Source: Propionibacteriales bacterium
GTDB taxonomy: Bacteria > Actinomycetota > Actinomycetes > Propionibacteriales > Nocardioidaceae
Assembly: GCA_026392465.1 (NCBI GenBank)
Contig: JAPLCA010000018.1
Span: 36,721 to 100,720 of the forward strand
DNA length: 64,000 nucleotides
Direction of reading: 5' to 3'
Positions 34,176 through 43,414 of the stretch are shown here, one piece after another. Every line of letters begins with the position of its first letter. Positions within the stretch are counted from its first letter, which is position 1. The notes beneath the pieces were generated by a model. The model worked only from the letters and a program-made list of their open reading frames with translations, was not told the origin of the DNA and did no database searches. The position numbers were made by a program, and so were the translations under genes.

Positions 34176-37100
34176 ATGGGCTGGAACAACCCCGACGTCA
34201 CCTGGCGCGAGCTCGAGGCGCGGCTCTCCGGACGTCCGGCGCACGCACTCCCGCAGGACCGGCGGGCCGACCGGCGCGGCCCGGTGCCCGGCACCGAGGA
34301 CCTGGCACCCGACCCCGTCGACGGTCGCTTCCCCGACGGCGGGGACGGTCCCGCGTTCAGCCGCAAGCGCGCGCGCTACCGGGCTCCCGACGCCACGGAC
34401 GACGGTGGCGGCCGGTGGCAGGACGGCGCGGACCAGGCGCCGACCGTCCCGTACGCCGAGCTGCACTGCCACAGCGACTTCAGCTTCCTCGACGGCGCCA
34501 GCGCACCCGAGGTCCTGGTCGAGCAGGCCGTCGCCCTCGGGCTGGAGGCGTTGGCCCTGACCGACCACGACGGCTTCTACGGCGTGGCCCGCTTCGCCGA
34601 GGCGGCGCAGGAGCTGGGGCTGCCGACGGTGTTCGGCGCGGAGCTGTCGCTCGGCCTCACGGCACCGCAGCAGGGGGTGCCCGACCCCGAGGGCAGCCAC
34701 CTGCTCGTGCTCGCCCGCGGCGTGGAGGGCTACCACCGGCTGGCCTCCGCCATCACCGAGGCGCAGCTGGCCGGCGACGAGAAGGGGCGCCCGGTCTACG
34801 ACCTCGAGCAGCTGGCCGAGCAGGGCCGCGGGCACTGGCACGTGCTCACCGGCTGCCGCAAGGGCTTCGTGCGCCAGGCGCTCGCCGCCGGCGGCCCGGC
34901 CGACGCGTCCCGTGCGCTGCGCCGTCTCGTCGACCTCTTCGGCGCCGACGCGGTCGACGTCGAGCTCACCCACCACGCCGGACCCACCGACTCCACCGTG
35001 AACGACGTGCTGGCGGGCCTGGCCGCCGAGCACCGCCTGCCCGTGGTGGCCACCGGCAACGTGCACGCGGCGACCCCGGGGCGCACCCGGCTGGCCCAGG
35101 CGATGGCGGCCGTCCGGGCCCGACGCAGCCTGGCCGACATGGACGGCTGGCTCGCGGCGTCGGGCCAGGCGTACCTGCGCTCGGGCGCGGAGATGCAGGC
35201 GCGGTTCGGTCGGTACCCCGGTGCGGTGGCGCGCTCGGTCGACGTCGCCCGGGCCGCGGCCTTCGACCTGCGGCGAGCGGCACCGCGACTGCCGCAGACC
35301 CAGGTGCCCGCCGGGTACACGCCGATGGAGTACCTGCGCGAGCTGGTGCGCCAGGGTGCCGACGAGCTCTACGCGCACGACCGTGACCGCGCCGAGGAGC
35401 GGCTGCAGCGTGAGCTGGCCGTCATCGAGGAGAAGGGCTTCTGCGGCTACTTCCTCATCGTCCACGACATCGTCGCCGAGGCCCGGCGTCGCAGGATCCT
35501 GTGCCAGGGTCGCGGCTCGGCCGCGAACTCCGCGGTCTGCTACGCGCTGCGCATCACCGCGGTCGACTCGATGCGCTACGACCTGCCGTTCGAGCGGTTC
35601 CTGGCCGCCACCCGCGACGAGGAGCCCGACATCGACGTCGACTTCGACGCCGACCGTCGGGAGGAGATCATCCAGTGGGTCTACGACCAGTTCGGCCGGC
35701 GCAACGCCGCCCAGGTGGCCAACGTGATCAGCTACCAGCCGCGGTCGGCCGTCCGCGACGTCGCCAAGGCGCTGGGCTACTCGGTGGGTCAGCAGGACGC
35801 GTGGAGCAAGGGCATCGAGTCGTGGCGGGCGATCGAGACGGCCGAGGACCACCCGTTGCCGCCGTTGGTGCGCCAGCTCGCCGAGCAGCTGCTGAAGACG
35901 CCTCGTCACCTGGGCATCCACTCCGGTGGCATGGTGCTCACCGAGCGACCGGTGGGCGAGGTGGTGCCGATCGAGCGGGCCCGCATGGACAGGCGCACGG
36001 TGCTGCAGTGGGACAAGGACGACTGCGCGTGGATGGGACTGGTCAAGTTCGACCTGCTCGGCCTCGGGATGCTCGGGGCGATCCAGCACACGTTCGACCT
36101 GCTGGCCGAGCACACGGGGGAGCGGTGGGACCTCGCGTCGATCCCCAAGGAGGAGCCGGGGGTCTTCGACATGCTGTGCCTGGCCGACTCCGTCGGCGTG
36201 TTCCAGGTCGAGAGCCGCGCCCAGATCGGCACCCTGCCGCGACTGCGACCGCGCTCCTACTACGACCTCGTCATCGAGATCGCGCTGATCCGGCCGGGTC
36301 CCATCCAGGGCGGGGCGGTGCACCCGTACATCCGTCGCCGGCTGGGCAAGGAGACGGTCGACTACATCCACCCGCTGCTGAAGCCGGTGCTGGAGCGCAC
36401 GATGGGCGTGCCGTTGTTCCAGGAGCAGCTCATGCAGATCGCGATGACGGTGGGCGACTGCACGGGTGACGACGCGGACCTGCTGCGACGGGCGATGGGC
36501 TCCAAGCGGGGGACGGAGCGGATCGAGCGACTGCGCGAGACCCTGTACGCGGGGATGCAGCGGCACGGCATCACGGGGGAGACGGCCGACGGCATCTACG
36601 AACGGATCCAGGCGTTCGCGAACTTCGGGTTCGCCGAGAGCCATGCGCTGAGCTTCGGGCTGCTGGTGTACGCGAGCAGCTGGCTGAAGCTGCACGCCCC
36701 GGCGGCGTTCCTGGCGGCACTGCTGCGCTCGCAGCCGATGGGCTTCTACTCCCCGCAGTCGCTCACCGCCGACGCCCGTCGGCACGGGGTGGAGGTGCGG
36801 CGACCCTGCATCGCCCGGTCGCAGGTGCACGCCGACCTGGAGCTCCTCGTCCCGGGCCGGGGGGCCGGGGCACCGACGGGGCTCGCCACCTGCACGCACC
36901 GTGAGCAGCCCCCGACGGGCGACTTCGACGACACGCAGGCCCGCGACGTGCTGCAGGCCCGGCTGGCCGAGCACCGGCGCGACGGCCACCACGCGGTGCG
37001 GCTGGGGCTCACGGAGGTGCAGGGCATCGGACAGGCCGACGCCGAGCGCGTCGTGGCGGCCCGGGCGGAGCGTGCGTTCACCGACATGGCCGACGTGGTG

Positions 37101-37706
37101 CGCCGCACGCGGTTGTCGGTGGCGCAGATGGAGGCCCTGGCCACGGCAGGGGCGTTCGACGTGTTCGGCCTCAGCAGACGCCAGGCGCTGTGGAACGCGG
37201 GCTACACCGACGCGCCCGACCTGCTGGAGGGCACGGCCGTGCAGGCGCCGCCGCCGATGCTGCCGGGCATGAGCGACGTCGAGCTGACCACGGCCGACCT
37301 GTGGGCCACGCGCATCTCGCCCACCGACCACCCGTTCGTGCACCTGCGTCCCCTGCTGGTGCGCGAGGAGGTCCGTGCGGTGCAGGAGTGCGCGTCGCTC
37401 GGCACGGTTCGGCGGATCCGGGTGGCCGGGCTCATCACCCACAAGCAGCGTCCGTACACGGCGTCGGGCGTCACGTTCCTCAACCTGGAGGACGAGACCG
37501 GCATGCTGAACGTGGTGGTGTTCGCCGACGTCTGGGCCCAGCACCGCCGGGTGCTGCAGAACGCGGCCGGCGTGGTCGTGCGCGGGATCGTCGAGAACGT
37601 CGAGGGGGCGACGAACCTGCGCGCGGAGCGGATCGAGCGGATCGAGTCGCTGTACCCCGAGACGGCGGCGGCGATCGGCCGGCACCGCTCGCGCGACTTC
37701 CGGTGA
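34176..37706 (+). CDS. dnaE2: Error-prone DNA polymerase III alpha subunit
   Basis: 1176 residues from ATG 34176, with GGGGGAGG upstream. About 90 N-terminal residues are extra and basic/Pro-rich. The PHP domain starts at ELHCHSDFSFLDGAS (His97, His99). The polymerase core has PDIDVDFD at 484-491 with the catalytic aspartates, HLGIHSGGMVLT, and the C-terminal OB fold (VRRIRVAGLITHKQRPYTAS, then TFLNLEDETGMLNVVVF). It completes the imuA'-imuB-dnaE2 cassette that carries out SOS mutagenic repair. It is convergent with the next gene, only three bases between stops. Confidence 0.96.
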   Translation: MGWNNPDVTWRELEARLSGRPAHALPQDRRADRRGPVPGTEDLAPDPVDGRFPDGGDGPAFSRKRARYRAPDATDDGGGRWQDGADQAPTVPYAELHCHSDFSFLDGASAPEVLVEQAVALGLEALALTDHDGFYGVARFAEAAQELGLPTVFGAELSLGLTAPQQGVPDPEGSHLLVLARGVEGYHRLASAITEAQLAGDEKGRPVYDLEQLAEQGRGHWHVLTGCRKGFVRQALAAGGPADASRALRRLVDLFGADAVDVELTHHAGPTDSTVNDVLAGLAAEHRLPVVATGNVHAATPGRTRLAQAMAAVRARRSLADMDGWLAASGQAYLRSGAEMQARFGRYPGAVARSVDVARAAAFDLRRAAPRLPQTQVPAGYTPMEYLRELVRQGADELYAHDRDRAEERLQRELAVIEEKGFCGYFLIVHDIVAEARRRRILCQGRGSAANSAVCYALRITAVDSMRYDLPFERFLAATRDEEPDIDVDFDADRREEIIQWVYDQFGRRNAAQVANVISYQPRSAVRDVAKALGYSVGQQDAWSKGIESWRAIETAEDHPLPPLVRQLAEQLLKTPRHLGIHSGGMVLTERPVGEVVPIERARMDRRTVLQWDKDDCAWMGLVKFDLLGLGMLGAIQHTFDLLAEHTGERWDLASIPKEEPGVFDMLCLADSVGVFQVESRAQIGTLPRLRPRSYYDLVIEIALIRPGPIQGGAVHPYIRRRLGKETVDYIHPLLKPVLERTMGVPLFQEQLMQIAMTVGDCTGDDADLLRRAMGSKRGTERIERLRETLYAGMQRHGITGETADGIYERIQAFANFGFAESHALSFGLLVYASSWLKLHAPAAFLAALLRSQPMGFYSPQSLTADARRHGVEVRRPCIARSQVHADLELLVPGRGAGAPTGLATCTHREQPPTGDFDDTQARDVLQARLAEHRRDGHHAVRLGLTEVQGIGQADAERVVAARAERAFTDMADVVRRTRLSVAQMEALATAGAFDVFGLSRRQALWNAGYTDAPDLLEGTAVQAPPPMLPGMSDVELTTADLWATRISPTDHPFVHLRPLLVREEVRAVQECASLGTVRRIRVAGLITHKQRPYTASGVTFLNLEDETGMLNVVVFADVWAQHRRVLQNAAGVVVRGIVENVEGATNLRAERIERIESLYPETAAAIGRHRSRDFR

Positions 37707-37709
37707 GCG

Positions 37710-38846
37710 TCAGAAGTAGTCGTGCACCGTCACCGGACCCCGCGTGAACAGCAGGTCCCAGGTGACGTCGTCCGCGGCGTCGCCCTCGACGTGCCCGAGG
37801 GACCGCAGGGTGGCCGAGGTCGCGGTGCCCGCGAAGGTGAGCGCCAGTCCGCCGCGCGTGAACGTGCGGCCGCCCGCGGTCGTGCTCGTCGCCTCGACGT
37901 GCCCGGAGCCGTCGGCGACCACGAGGGTGAGCGAGCGTCCGTCGACGGAGAACGGGAGGCGGGCGTCGATGCCGGGGTGCACGCGGGGCAGGCCGAGGGC
38001 GGCCGGGTCGAGCACCGCCAGCGCGTAGGGGGCCGACGAGACCGTCTCCGGGTGCGCCTGGCGCAGCAGGTGCTGCCACGGCGCCACGCCGCTGGTGCGG
38101 ACCCGGACGGTCGGGGTCACCGAGGCGAACGTCGAGAGCAGGCTCAGCAGGGAGCGCGACGCGTCGGCGTCGTCGGCCATCAGCTGTCCCACCAGCAGCT
38201 CGCCCTCGGCGCCGTACCCGCGGCCGCGGTCCCACGACACGTAGCCGACGACCTGACCCTCGCGCTCGGCCACGGTCACGCCGCTGACCCGCAGGGTCGG
38301 CGACTCCGTGAACAGCGGCCCCGTGCGGGCGAGTGGTCCGTTCTCACGTGCCGCCGCGCGGTCGTGGACGGCGCGGATCGCGGCGTCGTCGGCCGCCGTG
38401 GCCCGCCGCACGGGGGTGCTGCCGCCCACGGCGAGCGCGTGGGTCGGCAGGCGCACGTCGTCGAGCGAGGTGACGGTCTCGAACCCGAACCGCCGGTAGA
38501 GCGCAGGCGCCGTCGCGTACAACGTCGAGACGACCGCGCCGCGCTCACGAGCCTCGGCGAGCATGGCCGTGAACAGCGGACGGAGCAGCCCTGCCCCTCG
38601 GTGCTCGGGCGCGACCGTGACGCCACCGATGCCGGCGGTCGGCACGCGGACGCCCCCGAACCAGGACTCGTACTCCCGGTCCAGGGCCGTCGCGACGATG
38701 CGGCCGTCGACCTCTGCGCCCCACCAGCGCTTGCCGTCGGCGATCAGGGGGACAGGAGGCTCCGGCGGGTCGAAGGCGCCGAACGCCTCGGTGAACTGGA
38801 GTCGCATGACGTCCTCGTCGGCCTCGGTCAGGCGGCGGATCTGCAT
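37710..38846 (-). CDS. Eis-family GNAT N-acetyltransferase
   Basis: 378 residues. First GNAT domain with GGVTVAPEHRGAGLLRPLFT (acetyl-CoA pyrophosphate loop) and YRRFGFETVTSLDDVRLPTH; second, degenerate GNAT domain; and a sterol-carrier-like C-terminal domain (SVDGRSLTLVVADG, FTRGGLALTFAG) ending in VTVHDYF. The terminal carboxylate Phe serves as catalytic base in this family. Eis proteins acetylate aminoglycosides, polyamines or lysines; the natural substrate here is unknown. Leaderless -10 upstream. Stop codon three bases from that of dnaE2 on the other strand. Confidence 0.9.
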   Translation of the reverse strand: MQIRRLTEADEDVMRLQFTEAFGAFDPPEPPVPLIADGKRWWGAEVDGRIVATALDREYESWFGGVRVPTAGIGGVTVAPEHRGAGLLRPLFTAMLAEARERGAVVSTLYATAPALYRRFGFETVTSLDDVRLPTHALAVGGSTPVRRATAADDAAIRAVHDRAAARENGPLARTGPLFTESPTLRVSGVTVAEREGQVVGYVSWDRGRGYGAEGELLVGQLMADDADASRSLLSLLSTFASVTPTVRVRTSGVAPWQHLLRQAHPETVSSAPYALAVLDPAALGLPRVHPGIDARLPFSVDGRSLTLVVADGSGHVEATSTTAGGRTFTRGGLALTFAGTATSATLRSLGHVEGDAADDVTWDLLFTRGPVTVHDYF

Positions 38847-38852
38847 GGTCCC

Positions 38853-38858
38853 ATCCTG
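38853..38858 (-). promoter_or_regulatory. -10-like hexamer for the Eis-family gene
   Basis: Minus-strand CAGGAT lies six bases before the ATG at 38846; no ribosome site, so leaderless. Confidence 0.4.
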
Positions 38859-38888
38859 GCCGGTGCCCGAGGAGTGAGATGCGCCGCA

Positions 38889-38939
38889 CTTCGGGTTGAG
38901 TCGACCAGAAGGTGGGGTTAAGGTCAGGTCAACCCGAAG
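38889..38939. promoter_or_regulatory. Inverted-repeat operator upstream of nrtR-nadABC
   Basis: CTTCGGGTTGA (38889-38899) and its exact complement TCAACCCGAAG (38929-38939) flank a 29-base spacer containing GGTCGACT-like and GGTTAAGGTCAGGTC sequences. It lies ten bases before the regulator start. A site bound by the adjacent NrtR-like regulator is the simplest reading; the right arm overlaps the Shine-Dalgarno region. Confidence 0.6.
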
Positions 38940-38948
38940 GGAGCAGCG

Positions 38949-39629
38949 ATGCGCACCGACGTCGAGACCGACACCGGCCAGGTCAGCCTGGCGGTGTCCA
39001 CGGTCATCTTCGCGCTGCGCCCGCACCCCACGACGGGCCGCACGACGCTGTGGCTGCCGCTCGTGCGTCGCATCCGCGAGCCCTACGAAGGTCGCTGGGC
39101 CCTCCCAGGCGGCCCGCTGCGCCCCGACGAGGACCTCGCCGCCTCGGCACGTCACACGCTCGAGCGCACCACCGGCCTCGCGCCGCGACACCTCGAGCAG
39201 CTCTACTCCTTCGGCGCGGTCGACCGCTCGCCCGAGGACCGGGTGGTCTCGATCGTCTACTGGGCGCTGGTGCGTCCCGACGAGGACGCCCGGGCCACCG
39301 ACGGCGAGAACGTCGAGTGGTTCGTCGCCGACGACGTGCGCGGGCTCGCCTTCGACCACGACGCGATCCTCCGCTACGCCCTGGCGCGTCTGCGGGCCAA
39401 GATCACGTACTCGCCGATCGCGTTCGCCTTCGTCACGCCCGAGTTCACGCTGGCCGACCTGCGCGCCGTGCACGAGGCCGTGCTCGACCGCCCGCTCGAC
39501 CCCGCCAACTTCCGCCGCCAGGTCCTGGCGAGCGGGACCGTCACCCCCACCGGCTCCTACCTCACCGGCACGAGCCACCGTCCGCCCGCGCTGTACCGGC
39601 GCGCGGCTCTCCCCGAGGAGATCCGATGA
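38949..39629 (+). CDS. nrtR: NrtR-like Nudix-related regulator of NAD biosynthesis
   Basis: 226 residues from ATG 38949, with GGGAGCAG upstream. The N-terminal Nudix fold (about 12-140) keeps LPGGPLRPDEDLAASARHTL but has lost the REUxEExGU acids (HT and ER in their place), so it senses rather than hydrolyses nucleotides. The C-terminal winged helix (about 150-225: LRAKITYSPIAFAFVTPEFT, FRRQVLASGTV) matches NrtR. NrtR proteins repress NAD genes and respond to ADP-ribose-type ligands. It is translationally coupled to nadA (ATGA overlap). The gene symbol is by family; the ligand is inferred. Confidence 0.85.
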   Translation: MRTDVETDTGQVSLAVSTVIFALRPHPTTGRTTLWLPLVRRIREPYEGRWALPGGPLRPDEDLAASARHTLERTTGLAPRHLEQLYSFGAVDRSPEDRVVSIVYWALVRPDEDARATDGENVEWFVADDVRGLAFDHDAILRYALARLRAKITYSPIAFAFVTPEFTLADLRAVHEAVLDRPLDPANFRRQVLASGTVTPTGSYLTGTSHRPPALYRRAALPEEIR

Positions 39630-40966
39630 CCAGCACCCTGTCCACCGGTCCCGTCCCCACCGGATCCGTCCACGACGTCGTCACCGCACGGCCCGGCGAC
39701 ACGTGCGACGCCGAGCTGGCCGAGGGCCCCTGGCTCTTCGACCTCGTGCCCGGCTACGGACCCGGGGCGTCCGAGGACGACGTCGTGCCCGAGCCGGTGG
39801 TGCGTCCCGGTCAGCTGCCCGTCGCCTATCAGCGGATGGACGACGCCGACCTGCACGAGCGGATCCGCGCGGCGAAGGAGGCGCTCGGCGACCGGCTCGT
39901 CGTGCTCGGGCACTTCTACCAGCGCGACGAGGTCGTGCAGCACGCCGACTTCGTCGGCGACTCCTTCCAGCTCGCCAACGCGGCACTCACCCGTCCCGAG
40001 GCCGAGACGATCGTCTTCTGCGGCGTGCACTTCATGGCCGAGACCGCCGACATCCTCGCGCGACCGGAGCAGCACGTGATCCTGCCCAACCTGGCCGCCG
40101 GCTGCTCCATGGCCGACATGGCCGACGAGGAGTCCGTCGAGACGGCGTGGGAGGAGCTCGAGCGCGTGTACGCCGACCCCGTCACGGGCATGGGCCCGGA
40201 CGCCGGCGGCAAGGTGCCGGTCCTGCCGGTCACCTACATGAACTCCTCGGCCGCCCTCAAGGCGTTCTGCGGTCGCCACGGGGGCATCGTCTGCACGTCG
40301 TCGAACGCCGCCACGGTGCTGGAGTGGGCGTTCGAGCGGGCGCACCGCGTGCTCTTCTTCCCCGACCAGCACCTCGGCCGCAACACGGCCAAGGCACTGG
40401 GCGTGCCGCTGGAGCGCATGCCGATGTGGAACCCGCGCAAGCCCCTCGGCGGCAACACCGAGGAGCAGCTGCAGGACGCCCAGGTGCTGCTGTGGCACGG
40501 CTTCTGCTCGGTGCACAAGCGGTTCACCGTCGCCCAGATCGAGCAGGCGCGCGCCGAGCACCCCGGCGTCAAGGTGGTCGTGCACCCCGAGTGCCCGATG
40601 CCGGTCGTCGACGCTGCTGACGCCGCCGGCTCCACCGACCTCATCCGCAAGTACGTCGCGGCCAGCCAGCCGGGCGACGTCATCGCCATCGGCACCGAGG
40701 TCAACCTCGTCAACCGGCTCGCGGCGGAGCACCCCGACCGGACGATCTTCTGCCTCGACCCGGTCGTGTGCCCCTGCTCGACGATGTACCGGATCCACCC
40801 GGGCTACCTCGCCTGGGTGCTCGACGGCCTGATCGAGGGCGAGGTCCGCAACGAGATCGTCGTGCCGGACGACGTCGCCCGTGACGCCAAGGTCGCCCTC
40901 GAGCGCATGCTCGCCGCGCGGCCCAAGGACGCCTCCCCGGTCCCCGTCTCCGGGAGGGGTGCCTGA
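39626..40966 (+). CDS. nadA: Quinolinate synthase
   Basis: 446 residues; about 70 N-terminal residues precede the core. Condenses iminoaspartate with dihydroxyacetone phosphate to quinolinate using a [4Fe-4S] cluster. Hallmarks: VLGHFYQRDEVVQHADFVGD, FCGVHFMAETADIL, NLAAGCSMADM, HPECPMPVV and CLDPVVCPCSTMYRIHP, which hold the substrate and cluster ligands. Second gene of the regulator-nadABC operon, followed by nadB after one base. Confidence 0.96.
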   Translation: MTSTLSTGPVPTGSVHDVVTARPGDTCDAELAEGPWLFDLVPGYGPGASEDDVVPEPVVRPGQLPVAYQRMDDADLHERIRAAKEALGDRLVVLGHFYQRDEVVQHADFVGDSFQLANAALTRPEAETIVFCGVHFMAETADILARPEQHVILPNLAAGCSMADMADEESVETAWEELERVYADPVTGMGPDAGGKVPVLPVTYMNSSAALKAFCGRHGGIVCTSSNAATVLEWAFERAHRVLFFPDQHLGRNTAKALGVPLERMPMWNPRKPLGGNTEEQLQDAQVLLWHGFCSVHKRFTVAQIEQARAEHPGVKVVVHPECPMPVVDAADAAGSTDLIRKYVAASQPGDVIAIGTEVNLVNRLAAEHPDRTIFCLDPVVCPCSTMYRIHPGYLAWVLDGLIEGEVRNEIVVPDDVARDAKVALERMLAARPKDASPVPVSGRGA

Positions 40967-40967
40967 C

Positions 40968-42530
40968 GTGAGCCACGTGGTCGTCGTCGGCAGCGGCGTC
41001 GCCGGGCTCACCGCGGCGCTGGAGGCGGCAGCGCGTCCCGGGGTGCGGGTCACGCTGCTCACGAAGGCCGATCTCGTCACCAGCAACACGAGCTGGGCCC
41101 AGGGCGGCGTGGCCGTGGTCACCGACCCGTCCGACAGCGTCGCGTCCCACGTCGCCGACACGCTCGCCGCCGGTGCCGGGCTGTCCGACGAGGAGGCCGT
41201 GCAGGTGCTCTGCGCGGCAGGTCCGGACGCCGTCGCCGCGCTCGTGCGGCGCGGGGTGCGCTTCGACGTGCACCACGGCGAGCTCGCCCGAGGTCTGGAG
41301 GCCGCCCACTCCCACGGACGGATCCTGCACGCCGGGGGTGACGCGACGGGAGCCGCCATCTCCGACGCGCTGGTCGAGCGGGTGCGCTCGAGCAGCGTCG
41401 AGGTGCGTGAGCGGACGATGGCTGTCGACCTCGTCGTCCACGACGGCGTGGTCCACGGTGTCGTGCTCCTCGACGGCACGGTGGTGCACGGCGACCAGGT
41501 GGTGCTCGCCACCGGGGGAGCGGGGCAGCTGTACCCGTACACGACCAACCCCGCGGTGGCCACCGGCGACGGCCTGGCGATGGCACTGCGCGCTGGGGCG
41601 GTCGCGGCCGACCTCGAGCTCTACCAGTTCCACCCGACCGCCCTCGCGGTGCCGGGCAGCCCGCTCGTGTCCGAGGCCGTGCGGGGCGAGGGTGCGGTGC
41701 TGCGCGCCGCCGACGGCCACCGGTTCATGCTCGACGTCCACCCCGACGCCGAGCTCGCCCCGCGCGACGTCGTGGCACGGGGCATCGCCGAGCAGATGAG
41801 CCGCCAGGGCGGCGCGCCCGTCCTGCTCGACGCCACGGCGCTGGGAGCCGAGTTCCTCGCGCGTCGCTTCCCGACCATCGACGCGTCCGTCCGCTCGTTC
41901 GGGCTCGACTGGGCCAGTGAGCCGGTCCCGGTCGCCCCGGCGGCCCACTACTTCATGGGCGGGGTGCGCACCGACCTGTGGGGACGCACGTCGCTGCCCG
42001 GTCTGCTGGCCGTCGGCGAGGTCGCCTGCAACGGGCTGCACGGGGCCAACCGGCTCGCGTCCAACTCCCTGCTCGAGGGTGCGGTGTACGGACGTCGTGT
42101 GGTCGAGGCCGCCGTGGCCGCGCCGGCGGCGGCGCGGGACTTCGACGACACGTGGGCGGAGCCGGTCGTCGTGCCTGCGGCGGACGTCGACGACCCGCTG
42201 CCGCTCACCCGGACCGACCTCCAGCGGCTGCTGTGGGACACGGCCGGTCTGCGGCGCGACGAGGTGGGACTGCGGCACGCGGCCGAGACCCTGCAGCGGG
42301 CGGAGGCCGGCGTCGCCTCCGGTGGCGACGTGAAGGCGGTCGAGGACGCGAACCTGCGCACCGTCGGCCGGGCACTGGTCGTCTCGGCGCTGGAGCGTCG
42401 GGAGTCGCGCGGCGGCCACTTCCGCACCGACGCGCCCGCTCCCGGACCGGTGGCCCGGCACAGTGGCGTGGTCCTGGCCCGGAGCATCGCGCAGCCCCGC
42501 GTCGGGGCGACGACGGGGGCGTCGTGCTGA
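40968..42530 (+). CDS. nadB: L-aspartate oxidase
   Basis: 520 residues from GTG 40968, with GGGAGGGG upstream. FAD-binding GSGVAGLTAALEAA at the N-terminus, TSWAQGGVAVV and HSHGRILHAGGDATG-type motifs, and the FAD-contact region GLLAVGEVACNGLHGANRLA near the C-terminal third. It oxidises L-aspartate to iminoaspartate for NadA. It overlaps nadC by seven bases. Confidence 0.96.
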   Translation: MSHVVVVGSGVAGLTAALEAAARPGVRVTLLTKADLVTSNTSWAQGGVAVVTDPSDSVASHVADTLAAGAGLSDEEAVQVLCAAGPDAVAALVRRGVRFDVHHGELARGLEAAHSHGRILHAGGDATGAAISDALVERVRSSSVEVRERTMAVDLVVHDGVVHGVVLLDGTVVHGDQVVLATGGAGQLYPYTTNPAVATGDGLAMALRAGAVAADLELYQFHPTALAVPGSPLVSEAVRGEGAVLRAADGHRFMLDVHPDAELAPRDVVARGIAEQMSRQGGAPVLLDATALGAEFLARRFPTIDASVRSFGLDWASEPVPVAPAAHYFMGGVRTDLWGRTSLPGLLAVGEVACNGLHGANRLASNSLLEGAVYGRRVVEAAVAAPAAARDFDDTWAEPVVVPAADVDDPLPLTRTDLQRLLWDTAGLRRDEVGLRHAAETLQRAEAGVASGGDVKAVEDANLRTVGRALVVSALERRESRGGHFRTDAPAPGPVARHSGVVLARSIAQPRVGATTGASC

Positions 42531-43414
42531 CCCGGCGCCAGGTACGTCGCGTCGTCGACGTCGCCCTCGACGAGGACGCACCGTCGGGCGACCTGACGTC
42601 AGAGGTGTTCGTGCCGGCGACCGCCGTCGCGCGAGCCTCGGTCGTGGCTCGCGAGGCCGGCGTCATGGCGGGCGCCGACGTGCTCGTCGAGACGTTCGCC
42701 GTGGTCGACCCGGCCGTCGTGGTCGAGGTCCTGCGTGCCGACGCGGAGCGGTTCGCCGCAGGTGACGTCCTCGCGACGGTCGAGGGCCCCGCGCGGGCCG
42801 TGCTGCGCGGTGAGCGCGTGGCCCTCAACCTCGTCCAGCGCATGTGCGGCATCGCCACCCTCACGGCCCGGTACGTGGAGGCGGTCGAGGGCACGGACGT
42901 GCGGGTCGTCGACACGCGCAAGACCACGCCCGGCCTGCGGGCGCTGGAGCGGCACGCGGTCCGCTGCGGCGGGGGACGCAACCACCGCTTCTCGCTGTCG
43001 GACGCCGTGATGGCGAAGGACAACCACCTGGCACTCGTCGGCGACGTGACCGCGGCCATCCGCAGCGCGCGCGAACAGCTGCCCCACACGACGCACGTCG
43101 AGGTCGAGGTCGACCGGCTGGACCAGGTGGAGGCCGTGCTCGCCGGCGGGGTCGACACGATCATGCTCGACAACTTCACGCTCGACGAGCTGCGCGCCGG
43201 GGTGGAGCTCGTCGCGGGCCGCGCGATCATCGAGGCGAGCGGCGGCATCACCCTCGAGACCGTCGGCGACGTGGCGCGCACCGGCGTCGACGTGATCAGC
43301 GTCGGCGCCCTGACCCACTCCGTCCGCGCGCTCGACCTCGGGCTCGACCTCGAGGTCGGCGATCCCGGCGGGGGGCGGGGTGCCGAGCCGTCCGCGGCGG
43401 GACCAGCACGGTGA
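42524..43414 (+). CDS. nadC: Nicotinate-nucleotide diphosphorylase (carboxylating)
   Basis: 296 residues from GTG 42524. DEDAPSGDLTSEVFVP, NLVQRMCGIATLTARYV, VDTRKTTPGLRALERHAVRC, GGGRNHRFSLSDAVMAKDNH and [19 protein letters not shown] are family signatures. It converts quinolinate and PRPP to nicotinate mononucleotide. It overlaps nadB at its start and the NifS-like gene at its end by four bases, so the genes are one transcript. Confidence 0.96.
   Translation: MLTRRQVRRVVDVALDEDAPSGDLTSEVFVPATAVARASVVAREAGVMAGADVLVETFAVVDPAVVVEVLRADAERFAAGDVLATVEGPARAVLRGERVALNLVQRMCGIATLTARYVEAVEGTDVRVVDTRKTTPGLRALERHAVRCGGGRNHRFSLSDAVMAKDNHLALVGDVTAAIRSAREQLPHTTHVEVEVDRLDQVEAVLAGGVDTIMLDNFTLDELRAGVELVAGRAIIEASGGITLETVGDVARTGVDVISVGALTHSVRALDLGLDLEVGDPGGGRGAEPSAAGPAR

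Noticed and set aside
34103..35386. Alternative plus-strand frame over the start of dnaE2
   Set aside because: Arg/Gly-rich translation without homology; the dnaE2 frame carries PHP and polymerase motifs.
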